Shown piece after piece: positions 42,557 through 55,271 of a stretch of 64,000 nt of DNA. A model generated the notes under the pieces. That model was not told the origin of the DNA and ran no database searches. It saw only the letters and a program-made list of their open reading frames with translations. The DNA lies in contig JADGCV010000013.1 in the NCBI GenBank assembly GCA_015228815.1, positions 28,594 through 92,593 of the forward strand, read 5' to 3'. How positions within the stretch are numbered: the first letter of the stretch is position 1; the number at the start of each line of letters is the position of its first letter. Both the position numbers and the translations under genes were made by a program. The DNA is from Magnetococcales bacterium (lineage in GTDB: Bacteria; Pseudomonadota; Magnetococcia; Magnetococcales; UBA8363).

Positions 42557-45421
42557 ATGAATGAATTCAAAGACAAGATCATCATTCGCGGCGCCCGCGA
42601 ACACAATCTGAAAAACATCGATCTGGAACTGCCGCGCAATGCCCTGACGGTGATCACCGGGGTTTCGGGATCGGGCAAATCGTCGCTTGCCTTCGATACC
42701 CTCTCCGCCGAAGGGCAACGTCGTTATGTCGATTCCCTGTCTGCCTATGCACGGCAATTTCTGTCGCTTCAGGGGAAACCCGACTGCGACGGCATCGAGG
42801 GCCTGTCCCCCTCGATCGCCATCGAACAGAAGAGCACCAGCAAGAATCCCCGTTCCACCGTCGGCACCGTCACCGAGGTTCACGACTATCTGCGTTTGCT
42901 TTACGCCCGGATCGGCAAACCCCACTGTCATGGTTGCGGCAAGCCGATCGAGAGCCAGACGGTGAGCCAGATGGTCGATACCCTCATGGCGCTGCCGGAG
43001 AATTCCCGCCTGTTGATCATGGCCCCCATTGCCCTGGGTCGCAAGGGGGAGTTCAAGAAGGAACTGGCCGCCCTGGTACGCCATGGTTTTACCCGTGTGG
43101 TCATCGACGGCGAGACGATCGAAATCGAGGAAGCGGCGGACCTCAACAAAAAGGTCAAGCATACCATCGCCGCCCTCATCGACCGCATCGTTGTCAAACC
43201 GGGGATCGAAAGCCGTCTGGCCGACTCTCTGGAAACAACCCTGTCGCTGCCACAAACGCTGTCCATGAAATCGATTCCCGGCGGGTTGGCCCAGGTTCAT
43301 GTCCTGGGCGATCCCCCCACCGAAATGCTCTTTTCCGAACGCCATGCCTGCCCCGACTGCGGCATTTCCTATCCGGAAATCGAACCGCGTCTTTTTTCCT
43401 TCAACAATCCCTTTGGCGCCTGTCCGCAATGTACCGGCCTTGGGACCCGGGAATATTTCGATCCGGCCCTCATTGTTCCCATCGCCACTCTGTCCATCGA
43501 TCAGGGGGCCATCGCCCCCTGGGCCAAGCCGACTGCCCATATCGCCCGGCAAAATCTGCTGGCGGTTGCCAAACACTACGGCATCGACATTGACACCCCC
43601 TGGGAAAACCTTCCGGAGGAACACCAGGAGATCATCCTGCATGGTTCGGACAGCGAGCGGATCCGTTTCCGTTATCGCGGCCCTTCGGGAAGTTTCACCA
43701 CCACCCGCCCCTGGGAAGGGGTTGTCAACAACCTTGAACGGCGTTACCTGGAAACCGATTCGGATGACATTCGCGAGGAACTGGGACAATACCGCAATGC
43801 CTCGCCGTGTCCCGGGTGTCTCGGAAGAAGGCTCAGGATCGAGGCGCTGTCGGTACGGACGGGGGGGCACAACATTGCCGAACTCTCGGCCCTGCCACTG
43901 GATCGGACCCGAGACATTCTTGCCACCCTCCCCATGACGCCCAGGGAGGCGACCATTGCCCAACGCATTCTCAAGGAGATCAACGAACGGCTTCATTTTC
44001 TGATCGCCGTCGGGCTTGATTATCTGACGTTGGACCGGGCGGCGGCCACTCTTTCGGGGGGTGAAAGTCAGCGCATCCGCCTGGCCAACCAGATTGGTTC
44101 CGGTCTGACCGGAGTGCTCTACATACTCGATGAACCGAGCATTGGCCTGCATCAACGGGACAATCAACGTCTGTTGGCGACGCTGCACCGTCTGCGCGAT
44201 CTGGGCAACACCGTGGTCGTGGTCGAACATGACGAAGAGGCGATCCGCTCGGCCGATCATATCGTGGACATGGGGCCAGGGGCCGGAGAACATGGTGGAC
44301 GGATCGTGGCCACCGGCACACCGGCACGGATCATCGCCAACCCGGACTCGTTGACCGGGCAATATCTGTCGGGAACGCGCCACATTCCGCGCCCCCAAAC
44401 CCGCCGCCGCCCCGACCCCGAACGAAAAATCACCCTGAAAAATGTCACCACCCACAATCTCAAGGGGATCACCAGCGAAATCCCCCTTTCCCTGTTGACC
44501 TGCGTCACCGGGGTTTCCGGATCGGGAAAATCAAGCCTGATCCTTGATACCCTCTACCCCGCCTTGCAGCAACGACTTCACCGCACCCAGATGCCGGGGG
44601 GCGATTACGAAGCGATCGACGGACTCGAATGGCTCGACAAGGTGATCCATATCGACCAGTCTCCGATCGGGCGGACCCCCCGTTCCAATCCCGCCACCTA
44701 CATCGGACTGTTCACTCCGATCCGCGAACTCTTTGCCCAGGTTCCCGAGGCGCGTTCCCGTGGTTATAAATCGGGCCGTTTCAGCTTCAACGTCAAGGGA
44801 GGGCGCTGCGAGGCCTGCGCCGGCGAAGGGCTGGTCAAGATTGAAATGCATTTTCTCCCCGACATTTTCGTCGAATGCGATGTGTGCAACGGCAGTCGCT
44901 ACAATCGGGAGACCCTGGAGATTCTCTACAAGGGCCAATCGATTCATGGCGTGCTCAACATGACCGTGGAAGAGGGGCTTGTGTTCTTCAAGGCGATCCC
45001 GACCATCCATCACAAACTGGCGACCCTCATGGATGTCGGGCTTTCCTATATTCGCCTGGGGCAATCGGCGACGACCCTTTCGGGGGGCGAGGCGCAACGG
45101 GTCAAGATTGCCCGGGAACTGGCCAAGAAAGCGACCGGAAAAACCCTGTACATTCTCGACGAACCGACGACCGGTCTTCATTTCGAGGATATTCGCAAGC
45201 TCCTCGAAGTGTTGCAACGACTGGTGATGACGGGAAACACCGTCGTCGTCATCGAACATAACCTGGACGTCATCAAGACCGCCGACTGGATCATCGATCT
45301 TGGACCCGAGGGGGGAAGCCGTGGCGGACAGGTGTTGATGACCGGAACGCCCGAAGCCTGCGCCGCGCATCCCGATTCATGGACGGGACGTTTTCTCAAA
45401 CCCCTGCTCCAAGTCCTCTGA
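42557..45421 (+). CDS. uvrA: Excinuclease ABC subunit A
   Basis: This 954-residue protein has two ABC ATPase halves. The first shows [20 protein letters not shown] and [21 protein letters not shown]; the second [20 protein letters not shown] and [20 protein letters not shown] with [11 protein letters not shown]. Zinc-finger cysteines occur in [20 protein letters not shown] and [14 protein letters not shown] ... CDVCNGSR. It is the damage-recognition subunit of nucleotide excision repair. Confidence 0.97.
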   Translation: MNEFKDKIIIRGAREHNLKNIDLELPRNALTVITGVSGSGKSSLAFDTLSAEGQRRYVDSLSAYARQFLSLQGKPDCDGIEGLSPSIAIEQKSTSKNPRSTVGTVTEVHDYLRLLYARIGKPHCHGCGKPIESQTVSQMVDTLMALPENSRLLIMAPIALGRKGEFKKELAALVRHGFTRVVIDGETIEIEEAADLNKKVKHTIAALIDRIVVKPGIESRLADSLETTLSLPQTLSMKSIPGGLAQVHVLGDPPTEMLFSERHACPDCGISYPEIEPRLFSFNNPFGACPQCTGLGTREYFDPALIVPIATLSIDQGAIAPWAKPTAHIARQNLLAVAKHYGIDIDTPWENLPEEHQEIILHGSDSERIRFRYRGPSGSFTTTRPWEGVVNNLERRYLETDSDDIREELGQYRNASPCPGCLGRRLRIEALSVRTGGHNIAELSALPLDRTRDILATLPMTPREATIAQRILKEINERLHFLIAVGLDYLTLDRAAATLSGGESQRIRLANQIGSGLTGVLYILDEPSIGLHQRDNQRLLATLHRLRDLGNTVVVVEHDEEAIRSADHIVDMGPGAGEHGGRIVATGTPARIIANPDSLTGQYLSGTRHIPRPQTRRRPDPERKITLKNVTTHNLKGITSEIPLSLLTCVTGVSGSGKSSLILDTLYPALQQRLHRTQMPGGDYEAIDGLEWLDKVIHIDQSPIGRTPRSNPATYIGLFTPIRELFAQVPEARSRGYKSGRFSFNVKGGRCEACAGEGLVKIEMHFLPDIFVECDVCNGSRYNRETLEILYKGQSIHGVLNMTVEEGLVFFKAIPTIHHKLATLMDVGLSYIRLGQSATTLSGGEAQRVKIARELAKKATGKTLYILDEPTTGLHFEDIRKLLEVLQRLVMTGNTVVVIEHNLDVIKTADWIIDLGPEGGSRGGQVLMTGTPEACAAHPDSWTGRFLKPLLQVL

Positions 45422-45465
45422 ACCACGGCCATCCGAAACCATGATCGTTTTTGTCCATATTGCCC

Positions 45466-45493
45466 TTGACTTTCGATGAAGTGATTCTAATAA
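45466..45493 (+). promoter_or_regulatory. Sigma-70-type promoter before the GH13 gene
   Basis: TTGACT (45466-45471) and TAATAA (45488-45493) with a 16-base spacer lie about 120 bases before the start codon. Confidence 0.5.
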
Positions 45494-45614
45494 TCATTGT
45501 CACATCACGAGAACAATGACATTGGACAAAGATATACGATCATTATTTTTTGTATTATTTTCTTGCCACCGCAAACGGAGGCATTGCGCTCCGTTGACAG
45601 CCAGGAGAAAGATC

Positions 45615-47726
45615 ATGGGGGGGACTCTGATTCAGAAGAGGAAGGAATGTTTTGTTTTTTGGCGTTCAAATTCGGAACCAAGGCTGGTCATCGGGCAATT
45701 CAAACCTGGAAACCCCAACAGCCTGATCGGCAAACAGTGCCTGCCCATGGCACGCACTGCCCCGTTCGACGATCTGTGGGAGATCGAGGCGTCCGCCTGC
45801 AATCTTGTCGATGGCCATGTCTATCATTATTGGTTTGAAATCGATGACAAGAATTCGACCTCCGTTCCCAAGCGACGCACTCTGGTTTCCGACCCGTGCG
45901 CCACGACCGCCGATTGGCGTCTGATCGCTGCCGCGGTTACCGGAGTCTCCTCCGACCAGGCCGCGGCCTCGGTCATCCGGTTCAGGAACCGCCGACTGGA
46001 AGCCTGCGACTCGGAAGACCCGGACGTTTCCGGCAGCATCGATTTTTCCGATGCCGGCAAGATTGATGAACTGCCCGCCAACAATCGCCTGGTGATCTAC
46101 GAATTGCCGACAGCCTGGACTGGAAGCGTCACCGAGAACAACAAGGAGCGGGCGGTGGGTACGTTTCGCGATGTCCACGCCCTGGTGGAAAAAGGGGTTG
46201 GCGGCGCCAATTTTTCGCACCTGGCCGTCTCCCAACCGAACGCCACCTATCTGAAGGATTTGGGAATCAACGCCCTGGAACTTCTGCCACCCGCCGACAG
46301 TGTCTACAAGCGCGAATGGGGCTATGGCACGACCAATTTTTTTGCCCCCGACCATGAACTGGGATTTCCGGAAGGTCACTCGTTTCCAACTCCCAACGGC
46401 GATCTGGCGGAACTGATTCGCGGCTGTCATCGGAACAACATCCGCTTTTTCGTCGATATGGTCCTGGCCTTTGCCAAGGATGGTCCCTACGAACAGGCGC
46501 ATTTCAACGATTTTCACATCGGCGCGCCAGGATCCTGCAATGGAATGCCGGAGGCGGATGCCTGTACCTCGGGTCGGCGTGATGGTTCCAGGGGACCGCG
46601 AAACGGTTTTGGTTCGGCTCTTTTTCGGTATGCCGGTCCCGTCCGGTCGGGCTACGACCCGGTCAGTGGCAACCTGGCACACACCGTGTCGGCACGCCAG
46701 TGGATGAAAAGTTATCTGGAACGCTGGATGAAGGATTTTCATGTCGATGGCATCCGTCTGGACAGCATCGAGAATGTGGCCAATTGGGATTTCATTCAAG
46801 AGTTCAAAGACCTGGCGCGCCGGTTGTACAAGGAACGCTGGCAAGCGGCCAACCCTGGGGTGGTGACGAATGGTGATGACCGATTCCTGGTCGTTGGCGA
46901 GGAATTGACCGTCCCCACCGAACTTCTTGTGCAAAAGCGATTGGATGGTCTCTGGAACGAAGACTTTAAACGTTTGATACGAAGTGCGCTGATTGGTACC
47001 CATAATGGAGAACATGGCAAGGATGCTTCGGGCAATCCGAGCTTTGAATGGACGGTACGCAAAGCGATCGACTGTCGTCACATGGGGTTTGCCGATGGCG
47101 CCCAGGCCATCAACTATCTGACTTCACATGATGTCGAGGGAATGGGAAACGAACGTTTGTTCAACTATTTTCAGAACTGTTCCATTTATGACAAGGAAAA
47201 ACGGTTCAAACTGGCCTTTGCCTGCCTGTTGACGGCGGTCGGCATCCCCATGATCCTGGCTGGAGACGAGTTTGCCGACCAGCACGATCTGACCAACAGC
47301 CAAGGATGGGTCACCCATTCCGACGGCAAGCAGGTCGATCCGGTCAATTTTTCCCGGCAGGGCGATGAATGGCGTCGAAGAATTTTTGCTTACGTATCGC
47401 GGTTGATTCACCTGCGCACCTCCTCCAACGCCTTGGCGGTCAATGATGTCGATTTCATCCACGTCGATTTCAACGATGGCAAGCGGGTCATGGTGTGGCA
47501 GCGTGGCATGAAGGGGAGTGACGATATTGTTGTCGTCGTCGCCAACTTTTCCGAGTTCAGTACCGATATGTCTCATCCGAACGCAAACTATGTCGTCCCC
47601 AACTGGCCGGCAACCCCCTTTGGTCGCAGTTGGCGCGAGGTGACCCAGGACCGCCCGGTTCCCTCCGAATGGATCGGACGGGAACCAATCTTTGCCTGGG
47701 AGGCCAAGGTCTACACCACCTGTTGA
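45615..47726 (+). CDS. Glycoside hydrolase family 13 enzyme
   Basis: This 703-residue protein belongs to the alpha-amylase superfamily. The barrel motifs are visible: GIRLDSIENV with nucleophile D383, VVGEELTVP with acid/base E429, and NYLTSHDVEG with D506. An N-terminal beta domain (about 1-150) precedes them, and a C-terminal beta domain ends near IFAWEAKVYTTC. It is not clear whether it acts on starch, glycogen or another glucan. It is a single gene with the promoter at 45466-45493, flanked by uvrA and groEL; it may be an acquired gene. The start follows AGGAGA. Confidence 0.88.
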   Translation: MGGTLIQKRKECFVFWRSNSEPRLVIGQFKPGNPNSLIGKQCLPMARTAPFDDLWEIEASACNLVDGHVYHYWFEIDDKNSTSVPKRRTLVSDPCATTADWRLIAAAVTGVSSDQAAASVIRFRNRRLEACDSEDPDVSGSIDFSDAGKIDELPANNRLVIYELPTAWTGSVTENNKERAVGTFRDVHALVEKGVGGANFSHLAVSQPNATYLKDLGINALELLPPADSVYKREWGYGTTNFFAPDHELGFPEGHSFPTPNGDLAELIRGCHRNNIRFFVDMVLAFAKDGPYEQAHFNDFHIGAPGSCNGMPEADACTSGRRDGSRGPRNGFGSALFRYAGPVRSGYDPVSGNLAHTVSARQWMKSYLERWMKDFHVDGIRLDSIENVANWDFIQEFKDLARRLYKERWQAANPGVVTNGDDRFLVVGEELTVPTELLVQKRLDGLWNEDFKRLIRSALIGTHNGEHGKDASGNPSFEWTVRKAIDCRHMGFADGAQAINYLTSHDVEGMGNERLFNYFQNCSIYDKEKRFKLAFACLLTAVGIPMILAGDEFADQHDLTNSQGWVTHSDGKQVDPVNFSRQGDEWRRRIFAYVSRLIHLRTSSNALAVNDVDFIHVDFNDGKRVMVWQRGMKGSDDIVVVVANFSEFSTDMSHPNANYVVPNWPATPFGRSWREVTQDRPVPSEWIGREPIFAWEAKVYTTC

Positions 47727-47808
47727 ATTCACGGCCAATGAGTCAAGACCCCTGAATCCAATGCGCCAAATCTTCCTGCCGCTTCATAGTCTATAGTTCA
47801 TATCATGC

Positions 47809-47845
47809 AAAAAAAACACCGGGGAAGGATATTCCCTCCCCGGTG
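47809..47845 (-). terminator. Rho-independent terminator of groESL
   Basis: CACCGGGGA (47817-47825) pairs with TCCCCGGTG (47837-47845), and on the minus strand a run of eight T follows. It ends the groEL transcript. Confidence 0.9.
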
Positions 47846-47878
47846 ATGATTGAAGGCAACAAGGTTTGGGCCGAAAAA

Positions 47879-49624
<1,746 letters not shown>

Positions 49625-49918
49625 TTACTCGATGATCCCCATGACATCGGATTCCCTCATGATCAGGAGATCCTCGCCATCCAGTTTGACTTCGGTGCCG
49701 GCATATTTGGCAAACAATACCTTGTCGCCCGCCTTGACTTCGAGGGGACGGATCTTGCCTTCCTCGTTGATGGCCCCCTTGCCCACGGCCAGGATTTCCC
49801 CTTGAATCGGTTTTTCCTTGGCGGTATCGGGAATGATGATGCCACCGGCGCTTTTTTGATCCTGTTCAAGCCGTTTGACCACGATGCGGTCATGCAATGG
49901 ACGGAATTTCGTTTTCAT
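49625..49918 (-). CDS. groES: Co-chaperonin GroES
   Basis: This 97-residue protein shows [20 protein letters not shown], the mobile loop [20 protein letters not shown] and [20 protein letters not shown]. It caps GroEL. The start at 49918 is set by GGAGG 12 bases upstream; a longer frame has no support. Confidence 0.97.
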   Translation of the reverse strand: MKTKFRPLHDRIVVKRLEQDQKSAGGIIIPDTAKEKPIQGEILAVGKGAINEEGKIRPLEVKAGDKVLFAKYAGTEVKLDGEDLLIMRESDVMGIIE

Positions 49919-50036
49919 CGCTTCTTCCAACCTCCAGTGTCTCATTATCGATATGGGTTGCATGAAAGAACTTAATGATTTCTTCGACAGGACGGAACGC
50001 CGATGGGCCGCAGGGGCGAAAAACCCTCGGTCCGAT

Positions 50037-50063
50037 CTGGCAGTCACCCAGGTCGAGTGCTAA
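50037..50063 (-). promoter_or_regulatory. CIRCE-type HrcA operator before groES
   Basis: On the minus strand TTAGCACTC (50063-50055) is followed after nine bases by GACTGCCAG (50045-50037), which keeps six of nine bases of the other arm. The first arm is perfect. HrcA would bind here to repress groESL. Confidence 0.75.
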
Positions 50064-50090
50064 ATGTAGGCATCCGAACCCGCCTGTCAA
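50063..50090 (-). promoter_or_regulatory. Sigma-70-type promoter of groESL
   Basis: TTGACA (50090-50085) and TACATT (50068-50063) have a 16-base spacer. The -10 abuts the CIRCE arm, as expected for a repressed heat-shock operon. Confidence 0.7.
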
Positions 50091-50142
50091 GACCTTGTGG
50101 CGCGTTTTTTTCATTCGCGGGAAAAGAAATGGGAGAAAAACC

Positions 50143-51483
50143 TTAATTTGCAGGGGTACCGGATGCCTCTTCGGGAGGGACGGGGGCCTCCACCAGATAG
50201 GGTTCGATGCTTTTCCAGATTCTGCCGGCGGCCGCGGCGGCAAAAGAAACGGTCAGAAGCAGATTTTCCTCGCGCTCGCGTCGCTCCATGACGTGTCCTT
50301 CACGACAAACGCGGGCCAGAAGGGCGCCGTCCCTGGCGGGAAGGTCCAGATGAACGATTCTCGACGTCCGGCCTGCTTCCTCCCGAAGCGTCCGTAGAAA
50401 CCGATCCATCCCCTGACCGGTCCGGGCAGACAGGACGAGGGTGCGCGGACGGGCCTCCAGCCGTTCGCGGAGGGCCTGACTGTTGTCGTCGAGGCCGTCG
50501 CATTTATTGTAGAGGGTCAGCATCGGTTTCCCGCCGGCGCCGAGTTCCTCCAGGACCTCCAGAACGACCCGGTGTTGCTCGTCGTGCTCCGGATCGGAAA
50601 GATCGACCACATGCACCAGCAGATCCGCCTCCAGAACCTCTTCGAGGGTGGCGCGGAAGGCGGCGATGAGTTGATGTGGCAGATCGCGGATAAAGCCGAC
50701 GGTGTCGCTCAGAATGATCCGTTGGCCGTTGTCCAGGGTGAGACCACGCATGGTCGGGTCGAGAGTGGCGAACAACTGGTCCGCCGCATGGACGCCCGCC
50801 TGGGTCAGGCGGTTGAACAGCGTCGATTTGCCGGCGTTGGTATAGCCGACAAGCGACACGGTGAACCAGGGGACATCGCGCCGCGCCTCCCGTTGCAAGG
50901 TGCGGGTCCTCTGGACCTGGTCGAGTTGTTTTCCCAACCGGTGGATCCGGTCGCGAATCAGACGACGATCGACCTCGATCTGGGTTTCACCCGGACCACC
51001 ACGCAATCCGACGCCTCCCCGCTGCCGTTCCAGATGACTCCAGGTGCGCACCAGCCGCGATTGCTGGTAGAGCAGCAGAGCCATCTGGACCTGGAGGGTC
51101 CCTTCACGGGTCCGCGCACGGGCGGCGAAAATTTCCAGAATCAACCCGGTCCGATCGACAACCTTGACCAGGAGGGACCGTTCAAGATTGCGTTGCTGCA
51201 CCGGCGACAGCGCATGGTTGAAAACCACCACTTCCAGTTCGAGCGCCGCCGCTTCCTCCTTGATCCGTTCCACCTGCCCCTTCCCGAGAAAGGTGCCAGG
51301 ATGGATCGGATCGACAGCGAGAATCCGATGTCCCTCGACCTGCAAACCAGCGCTCCGGGCCAGATGATCGAGTTCCTCGACCTGCCGTTCCCCCCAGTCG
51401 CGACCTTCGCGGCGGGAAAAAATCTGTACCAGCAGGGCGCCGACCGGCGCGGGCCGGGTTGTGCGCGGCGGGTTATTCGTCAC
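50143..51483 (-). CDS. hflX: GTPase HflX
   Basis: This 446-residue GTPase has the HflX N-domain ([39 protein letters not shown]) and [19 protein letters not shown], then the G domain with [16 protein letters not shown] and [13 protein letters not shown]. HflX binds the large ribosomal subunit and can rescue or split ribosomes. It follows hfq, as in the hfq-hflX operon; its GTG at 51483 overlaps the hfq end by 11 bases. The true start could be different because the ribosome-binding site is weak. Confidence 0.93.
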   Translation of the reverse strand: MTNNPPRTTRPAPVGALLVQIFSRREGRDWGERQVEELDHLARSAGLQVEGHRILAVDPIHPGTFLGKGQVERIKEEAAALELEVVVFNHALSPVQQRNLERSLLVKVVDRTGLILEIFAARARTREGTLQVQMALLLYQQSRLVRTWSHLERQRGGVGLRGGPGETQIEVDRRLIRDRIHRLGKQLDQVQRTRTLQREARRDVPWFTVSLVGYTNAGKSTLFNRLTQAGVHAADQLFATLDPTMRGLTLDNGQRIILSDTVGFIRDLPHQLIAAFRATLEEVLEADLLVHVVDLSDPEHDEQHRVVLEVLEELGAGGKPMLTLYNKCDGLDDNSQALRERLEARPRTLVLSARTGQGMDRFLRTLREEAGRTSRIVHLDLPARDGALLARVCREGHVMERREREENLLLTVSFAAAAAGRIWKSIEPYLVEAPVPPEEASGTPAN

Positions 51484-51706
51484 CTTGACCGTAATCGATA
51501 TTGCGCGAGGGCATGACGGTGGAGACGGCATGTTTGAAGACCAGTTGGGTGACGCTGTTCTTGAGCAGCAGACAATAGTTGTCAAACGACGTGATCACCC
51601 CCTGAAGTTTGATGCCGTTGATCAGGAAAACGGTCACGGGGACCTTTTCCTTGCGCAATGTGTTCAGAAAAGGATCCTGAACACTGTGGATGGATTGACC
51701 CGCCAT
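51473..51706 (-). CDS. hfq: RNA chaperone Hfq
   Basis: This 77-residue protein shows the Sm-like core: [45 protein letters not shown] and [15 protein letters not shown]. It forms a hexamer that pairs small RNAs with mRNAs. The start at 51706 follows AGGGGAGG; the longer frame to 51778 has no support. Confidence 0.97.
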   Translation of the reverse strand: MAGQSIHSVQDPFLNTLRKEKVPVTVFLINGIKLQGVITSFDNYCLLLKNSVTQLVFKHAVSTVMPSRNIDYGQGDE

Positions 51707-51916
51707 GACACCTCCCCTCGTTCCCTCGTTGATGCCTTCCCGTGCGGTTTTTTTTGCCGCATGATCGTTGATGAACATTTCCGGTCTTTACGCTTTGTTA
51801 CAAAAACACGCTTGCCGAGGCCCAGAATACGGACAGGGGACGGTCCGATGCAAGCGCAATCTTTCACCAGAAGCTCAAGATTCGTTCATGGGGGAAGCAA
51901 GGTCGGCCACCGGGGG

Positions 51917-52834
51917 TCAGATGCCGGCATGGAGGACGGCGCAGCGTTGTCGGGCAAAGTTGAGAAATTCCTCGACCGCCTTGGAGCGGAATTTTTGTTT
52001 CTGGAAGACAAAATTAAGATGACGCTTGAATTTCATCCCCTTGATGCGGCGGACGCGGAGGCTTTGCAGTTGCAGTTCCTTGCGCAGGGCGACGCTGGAG
52101 ATGATGCTGAAACCAACCCCTCCTTCGACCGCCGCCTTGACCGATTCGGTGGTTCCGAGTTCGAGGATCATGTCCAGGTGGTCGTAGGAGAGTCCGGCAC
52201 GGCTTAAATGCTCGGCAATGACCATGCGGGTCCCCGAACCCTCCTCGCGGGAAACAAAGGGATATTCCCTGAGTTTGGCGATCGGAATTTCGTCCATGGT
52301 TTCGAAGGGATGTCCGGGAGGGACGATGATCACCAGTTCATCCTCGAAGCAGGGGGCGACGGCAATGTTCTTGTTGGAGACCGGACCTTCGACCATCCCC
52401 ATGTCGATGGTGGCGTCTTCCAGTTTGCGCACCACCAGACGGGTGTTGTCCACCGACAGGCGGATCTGGACCCGGGGAAAATGTTCGTGGTAGCCGCTGA
52501 GAATGGGGGGGAGAAGATACTCGCCGATGGTGGTGGAGGCCCCAAGTTTGATGATGCCCCGGGTCTCTCCGGTCATTTCGTTGATGGCCTTTTCGGTCTC
52601 GCGGTACAGTTCGAGGATGCGTTCGGCATAGCCGAAAACCGTCTCTCCGGCATCGGTCAGGGAAATGCGGTTGTGATGGCGGTCGAAAAGGCGGGTGTTG
52701 AAATGTTCCTCCAACTGCCGTATCTGAAAGGTGACCGCAGGCTGGGTCAGATAGAGTTCCTCCGCGGCCCGGGTAAAGGATAGATGCTTGGCAACGGCAT
52801 GGAAGACGCGCAGTCGGGTATCGGAAAAACTCAT
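51917..52834 (-). CDS. LysR-family transcriptional regulator
   Basis: This 305-residue regulator begins MSFSDTRLRVFHAVAKHLSF with the helix-turn-helix TRAAEELYLTQPAVTFQIRQ, then a periplasmic-binding-like effector domain (about 90-295) including LLPPILSGYHEHFPRVQIRL and FVSREEGSGTRMVI. It is similar in outline to CysB/YeiE-type LysR proteins, but the effector is unknown. The start at 52834 is set by the domain; no good ribosome-binding site precedes it. Confidence 0.88.
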   Translation of the reverse strand: MSFSDTRLRVFHAVAKHLSFTRAAEELYLTQPAVTFQIRQLEEHFNTRLFDRHHNRISLTDAGETVFGYAERILELYRETEKAINEMTGETRGIIKLGASTTIGEYLLPPILSGYHEHFPRVQIRLSVDNTRLVVRKLEDATIDMGMVEGPVSNKNIAVAPCFEDELVIIVPPGHPFETMDEIPIAKLREYPFVSREEGSGTRMVIAEHLSRAGLSYDHLDMILELGTTESVKAAVEGGVGFSIISSVALRKELQLQSLRVRRIKGMKFKRHLNFVFQKQKFRSKAVEEFLNFARQRCAVLHAGI

Positions 52835-53047
52835 GAGGGGGGTGGTCCGGGGTGGAGGTTGAAGAAAGATCACGAGTGTCCGGAACGCGCCGGTCGGATC
52901 GGGTTTGGAGTTTGCCTGAGTATAAAAAAATTATTGAGTGAGGAAAAGGAGTAAAAATCCATTGATGGGTCGATCATGGGGATTGATGAACATCGTCGCT
53001 GGTGTTGTCGGCGGCTTGGCTCAACGATTTTCAATTGTAAAAAGAAG

Positions 53048-54010
53048 ATGAAAAAACCGGAGATTCCCGACCTGGCGCTCCTGGAGCGGTACAGATGGCG
53101 GTACCGTCGGTGGGTGGAACAGGGAAATGAAGAAGTGGCGCGAAGGGTGCGCCGGGGACGGATGGAACGGGTACACTTTTCCGCGTTGGCGGGCCGTTAT
53201 TCCTGGATCTGGTTCGATGCCTACGGGGTGCTGAACCGGGGCGACGAACCGGTCCCCGGAGCGGGGGATACCCTGCGGCGATTGCGGATGGCAGGGGTTC
53301 CCTTTCGCCTGGTGAGCAACAATGCAAGCCATTCCCTGGACGAGATCCGGGAAAACCTGCGCCGGATGGGAATCGATGTCTTGCGGGAGGAAATCATCAC
53401 CTCGGGTCTGGTGGTGTCCGCGTTCGTGCGGCGCAACGGCCTGGAGGGATTGCCCTATGTGTGGATTGGCGGGGGGGAAAGCGCCGTACACTATGCCCCC
53501 GATCCAGAACGGCTGATGGTCAACCGTCCGGGATCTTTGTGGCGACCGGACGCGGCGCGGTATGCCCTCTTCAGTGGCAACCAGGAATATTACGGGGGGG
53601 TGCAGGAACAGATGCTGCATGCAGCCATGGCTCGGGAAGATCGGGGACCGGTGCCGTTTCTTCTGGTCAACGCCGACCTCGTCGCCCCCGAACCTTCGGG
53701 TGGGGTGAACCTGGTGGCGGGGTATACGGCGTGTTCGGTCAATGATGCCGGGCGGCATCCGATGCTCGGGGTCGGAAAACCGTTTTCCCCTGTTTTCCAT
53801 TGGGCCTGGGCGTGTTGCGGTCGCCCCCCCTGGGAGCGCGTCTTGATGGTGGGAGATGCCTTGGAGACCGACATCCTGGGGGCGGCGGCACTCGGCATGG
53901 CGACCTGCCTGACCCTGACAGGGCTGTATGGGCCCATGGCGGGAGAACTCGACAACGTGTGCGATCGCCTGGAAATCCGCCCCGATTTCATCGTTCCGGG
54001 GATTGGTTGA
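53048..54010 (+). CDS. HAD-superfamily protein with a DxY motif
   Basis: This 320-residue protein opens with a charged helix and then the HAD core. Motif I is WFDAYGVLNRGDE: the nucleophile D57 is followed by Ala-Tyr instead of x-Asp. Motif IV reads VLMVGDALETDILGAAALGM. The region VPFRLVSNNASHSLDEI suggests a NagD-like IIA cap. Phosphatases normally need the second Asp, so it may act on another substrate; dehalogenases have a DAY motif like this. The start at 53048 is weakly supported by AAGAAG. Confidence 0.78.
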   Translation: MKKPEIPDLALLERYRWRYRRWVEQGNEEVARRVRRGRMERVHFSALAGRYSWIWFDAYGVLNRGDEPVPGAGDTLRRLRMAGVPFRLVSNNASHSLDEIRENLRRMGIDVLREEIITSGLVVSAFVRRNGLEGLPYVWIGGGESAVHYAPDPERLMVNRPGSLWRPDAARYALFSGNQEYYGGVQEQMLHAAMAREDRGPVPFLLVNADLVAPEPSGGVNLVAGYTACSVNDAGRHPMLGVGKPFSPVFHWAWACCGRPPWERVLMVGDALETDILGAAALGMATCLTLTGLYGPMAGELDNVCDRLEIRPDFIVPGIG

Positions 54011-54108
54011 AATGAGATGAAACAGCAGTGACAATCGTGTGAATATCCTCCTTTTTCCCGGCAGTCCCGCGTCGGGATGGATAAATGTCAAGGGGATGGA
54101 TTTGTTGG

Positions 54109-54138
54109 TTGACTCGCGTCCCTTTTGAATGGTACTTC
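54109..54138 (+). promoter_or_regulatory. Weak candidate promoter before nuoA
   Basis: TTGACT (54109-54114) and TACTTC (54133-54138) have an 18-base spacer, 150 bases before nuoA. The match is modest. Confidence 0.3.
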
Positions 54139-54286
54139 TCGCGAAACGGCACTGCGCGACATGAGGACAGGGTAGGGTGAAGGGGACTTCTTCCGACGGC
54201 CCGGGGAGGCCAGCGGCGAAGAATGGTGGATGCATCCGACACGGTTCGGACAGGATCCATGATGGCGATCGCGGGACCTTGAAAAC

Positions 54287-54643
54287 ATGCTCGAAAACTA
54301 TTTTCCGATTCTGGTTCTTCTGGGGGTGGCTCTGGCCATCGGGGGGGGAGCGGTGGGCGTTTCCTACCTGGTGGGGCCGAAACGTCCCTATCGCGAAAAA
54401 TTGGAACAGTATGAATGCGGGTTCTCTCCCCTGGGGCGGATCCGGATGCGTTTCGATGTCCGTTTCTATCTGATCGCCATTCTTTTCATTGTCTTCGACA
54501 TCGAAGCCGCTTTTCTTTTTCCCTGGGCGGTCGCGTTCCAGTCGATCGGGATTCTGGGGTTTGTGGAGATGATGCTGTTTCTCCTGGTGCTCCTGGTGGG
54601 CTATGCCTATGCCTGGAAAAAGGGGGCGTTGGAATGGGAATGA
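54287..54643 (+). CDS. nuoA: NADH-quinone oxidoreductase subunit A
   Basis: This 118-residue membrane subunit has three helices (about 5-25, 62-83 and 90-110) and the conserved loop GPKRPYREKLEQYECGFSPL, then RFDVRFYLIAILFIVFDIEA. It is part of the membrane arm near the quinone site. It is the first gene of the nuo cluster. Confidence 0.95.
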   Translation: MLENYFPILVLLGVALAIGGGAVGVSYLVGPKRPYREKLEQYECGFSPLGRIRMRFDVRFYLIAILFIVFDIEAAFLFPWAVAFQSIGILGFVEMMLFLLVLLVGYAYAWKKGALEWE

Positions 54644-54752
54644 TGGTCATGCGCATCCCCTTCGCGGGATCCGTGTCCCGGGGGCAATGCCAGACGCGAT
54701 GCCAGACGATCATCGCGGGCCATGACGCGATGATGGCGCTGGGGGAAGAATC

Positions 54753-55271
54753 ATGGGGATGAATGAAGGGACGGCGCGGATCGGCGACGAAGTGGCCAAT
54801 CGGGGATTTCTGCTGACTTCCGCGGATAAACTGGTCAACTGGGCGCGCACCTCCTCCATGTGGCCGATGACTTTCGGCTTGGCCTGCTGCGCGGTGGAGA
54901 TGATGCACGCCGGGGCGAGTCGGTATGATCTTGACCGGTTCGGCATCGTCTTTCGCGCCAGTCCGCGACAGTCGGACGTGATGATCGTCGCCGGAACCCT
55001 GACCAACAAAATGGCTCCTGCTCTGAGGACTCTGTACGATCAGATGGCCGAACCCCGATGGGTGATCTCGATGGGATCGTGCGCCAACGGTGGCGGGTAC
55101 TACCATTATGGTTATTCCGCAGTCCGGGGGTGCGATCGGATCGTCCCGGTGGACATCTATGTTCCGGGATGCCCGCCGACCGCCGAGGCGCTCCTCTACG
55201 GCATTTTGCAACTGCACAAGAAAATACACCGGACCAACACCCTCTATTCGGGCTGGGGGGCTTCGGCATGA
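54753..55271 (+). CDS. nuoB: NADH-quinone oxidoreductase subunit B
   Basis: This 172-residue subunit carries the N2 Fe-S cluster; cysteines occur in [29 protein letters not shown] and VPGCPPTAE. It lies 109 bases after nuoA and its stop overlaps the nuoC start by ATGA. Confidence 0.96.
   Translation: MGMNEGTARIGDEVANRGFLLTSADKLVNWARTSSMWPMTFGLACCAVEMMHAGASRYDLDRFGIVFRASPRQSDVMIVAGTLTNKMAPALRTLYDQMAEPRWVISMGSCANGGGYYHYGYSAVRGCDRIVPVDIYVPGCPPTAEALLYGILQLHKKIHRTNTLYSGWGASA

Noticed and set aside
41864..44455. An 863-residue minus-strand frame across uvrA
   Set aside because: It is the antisense shadow of uvrA; only the final 219 residues (41864-42523) match a known family.
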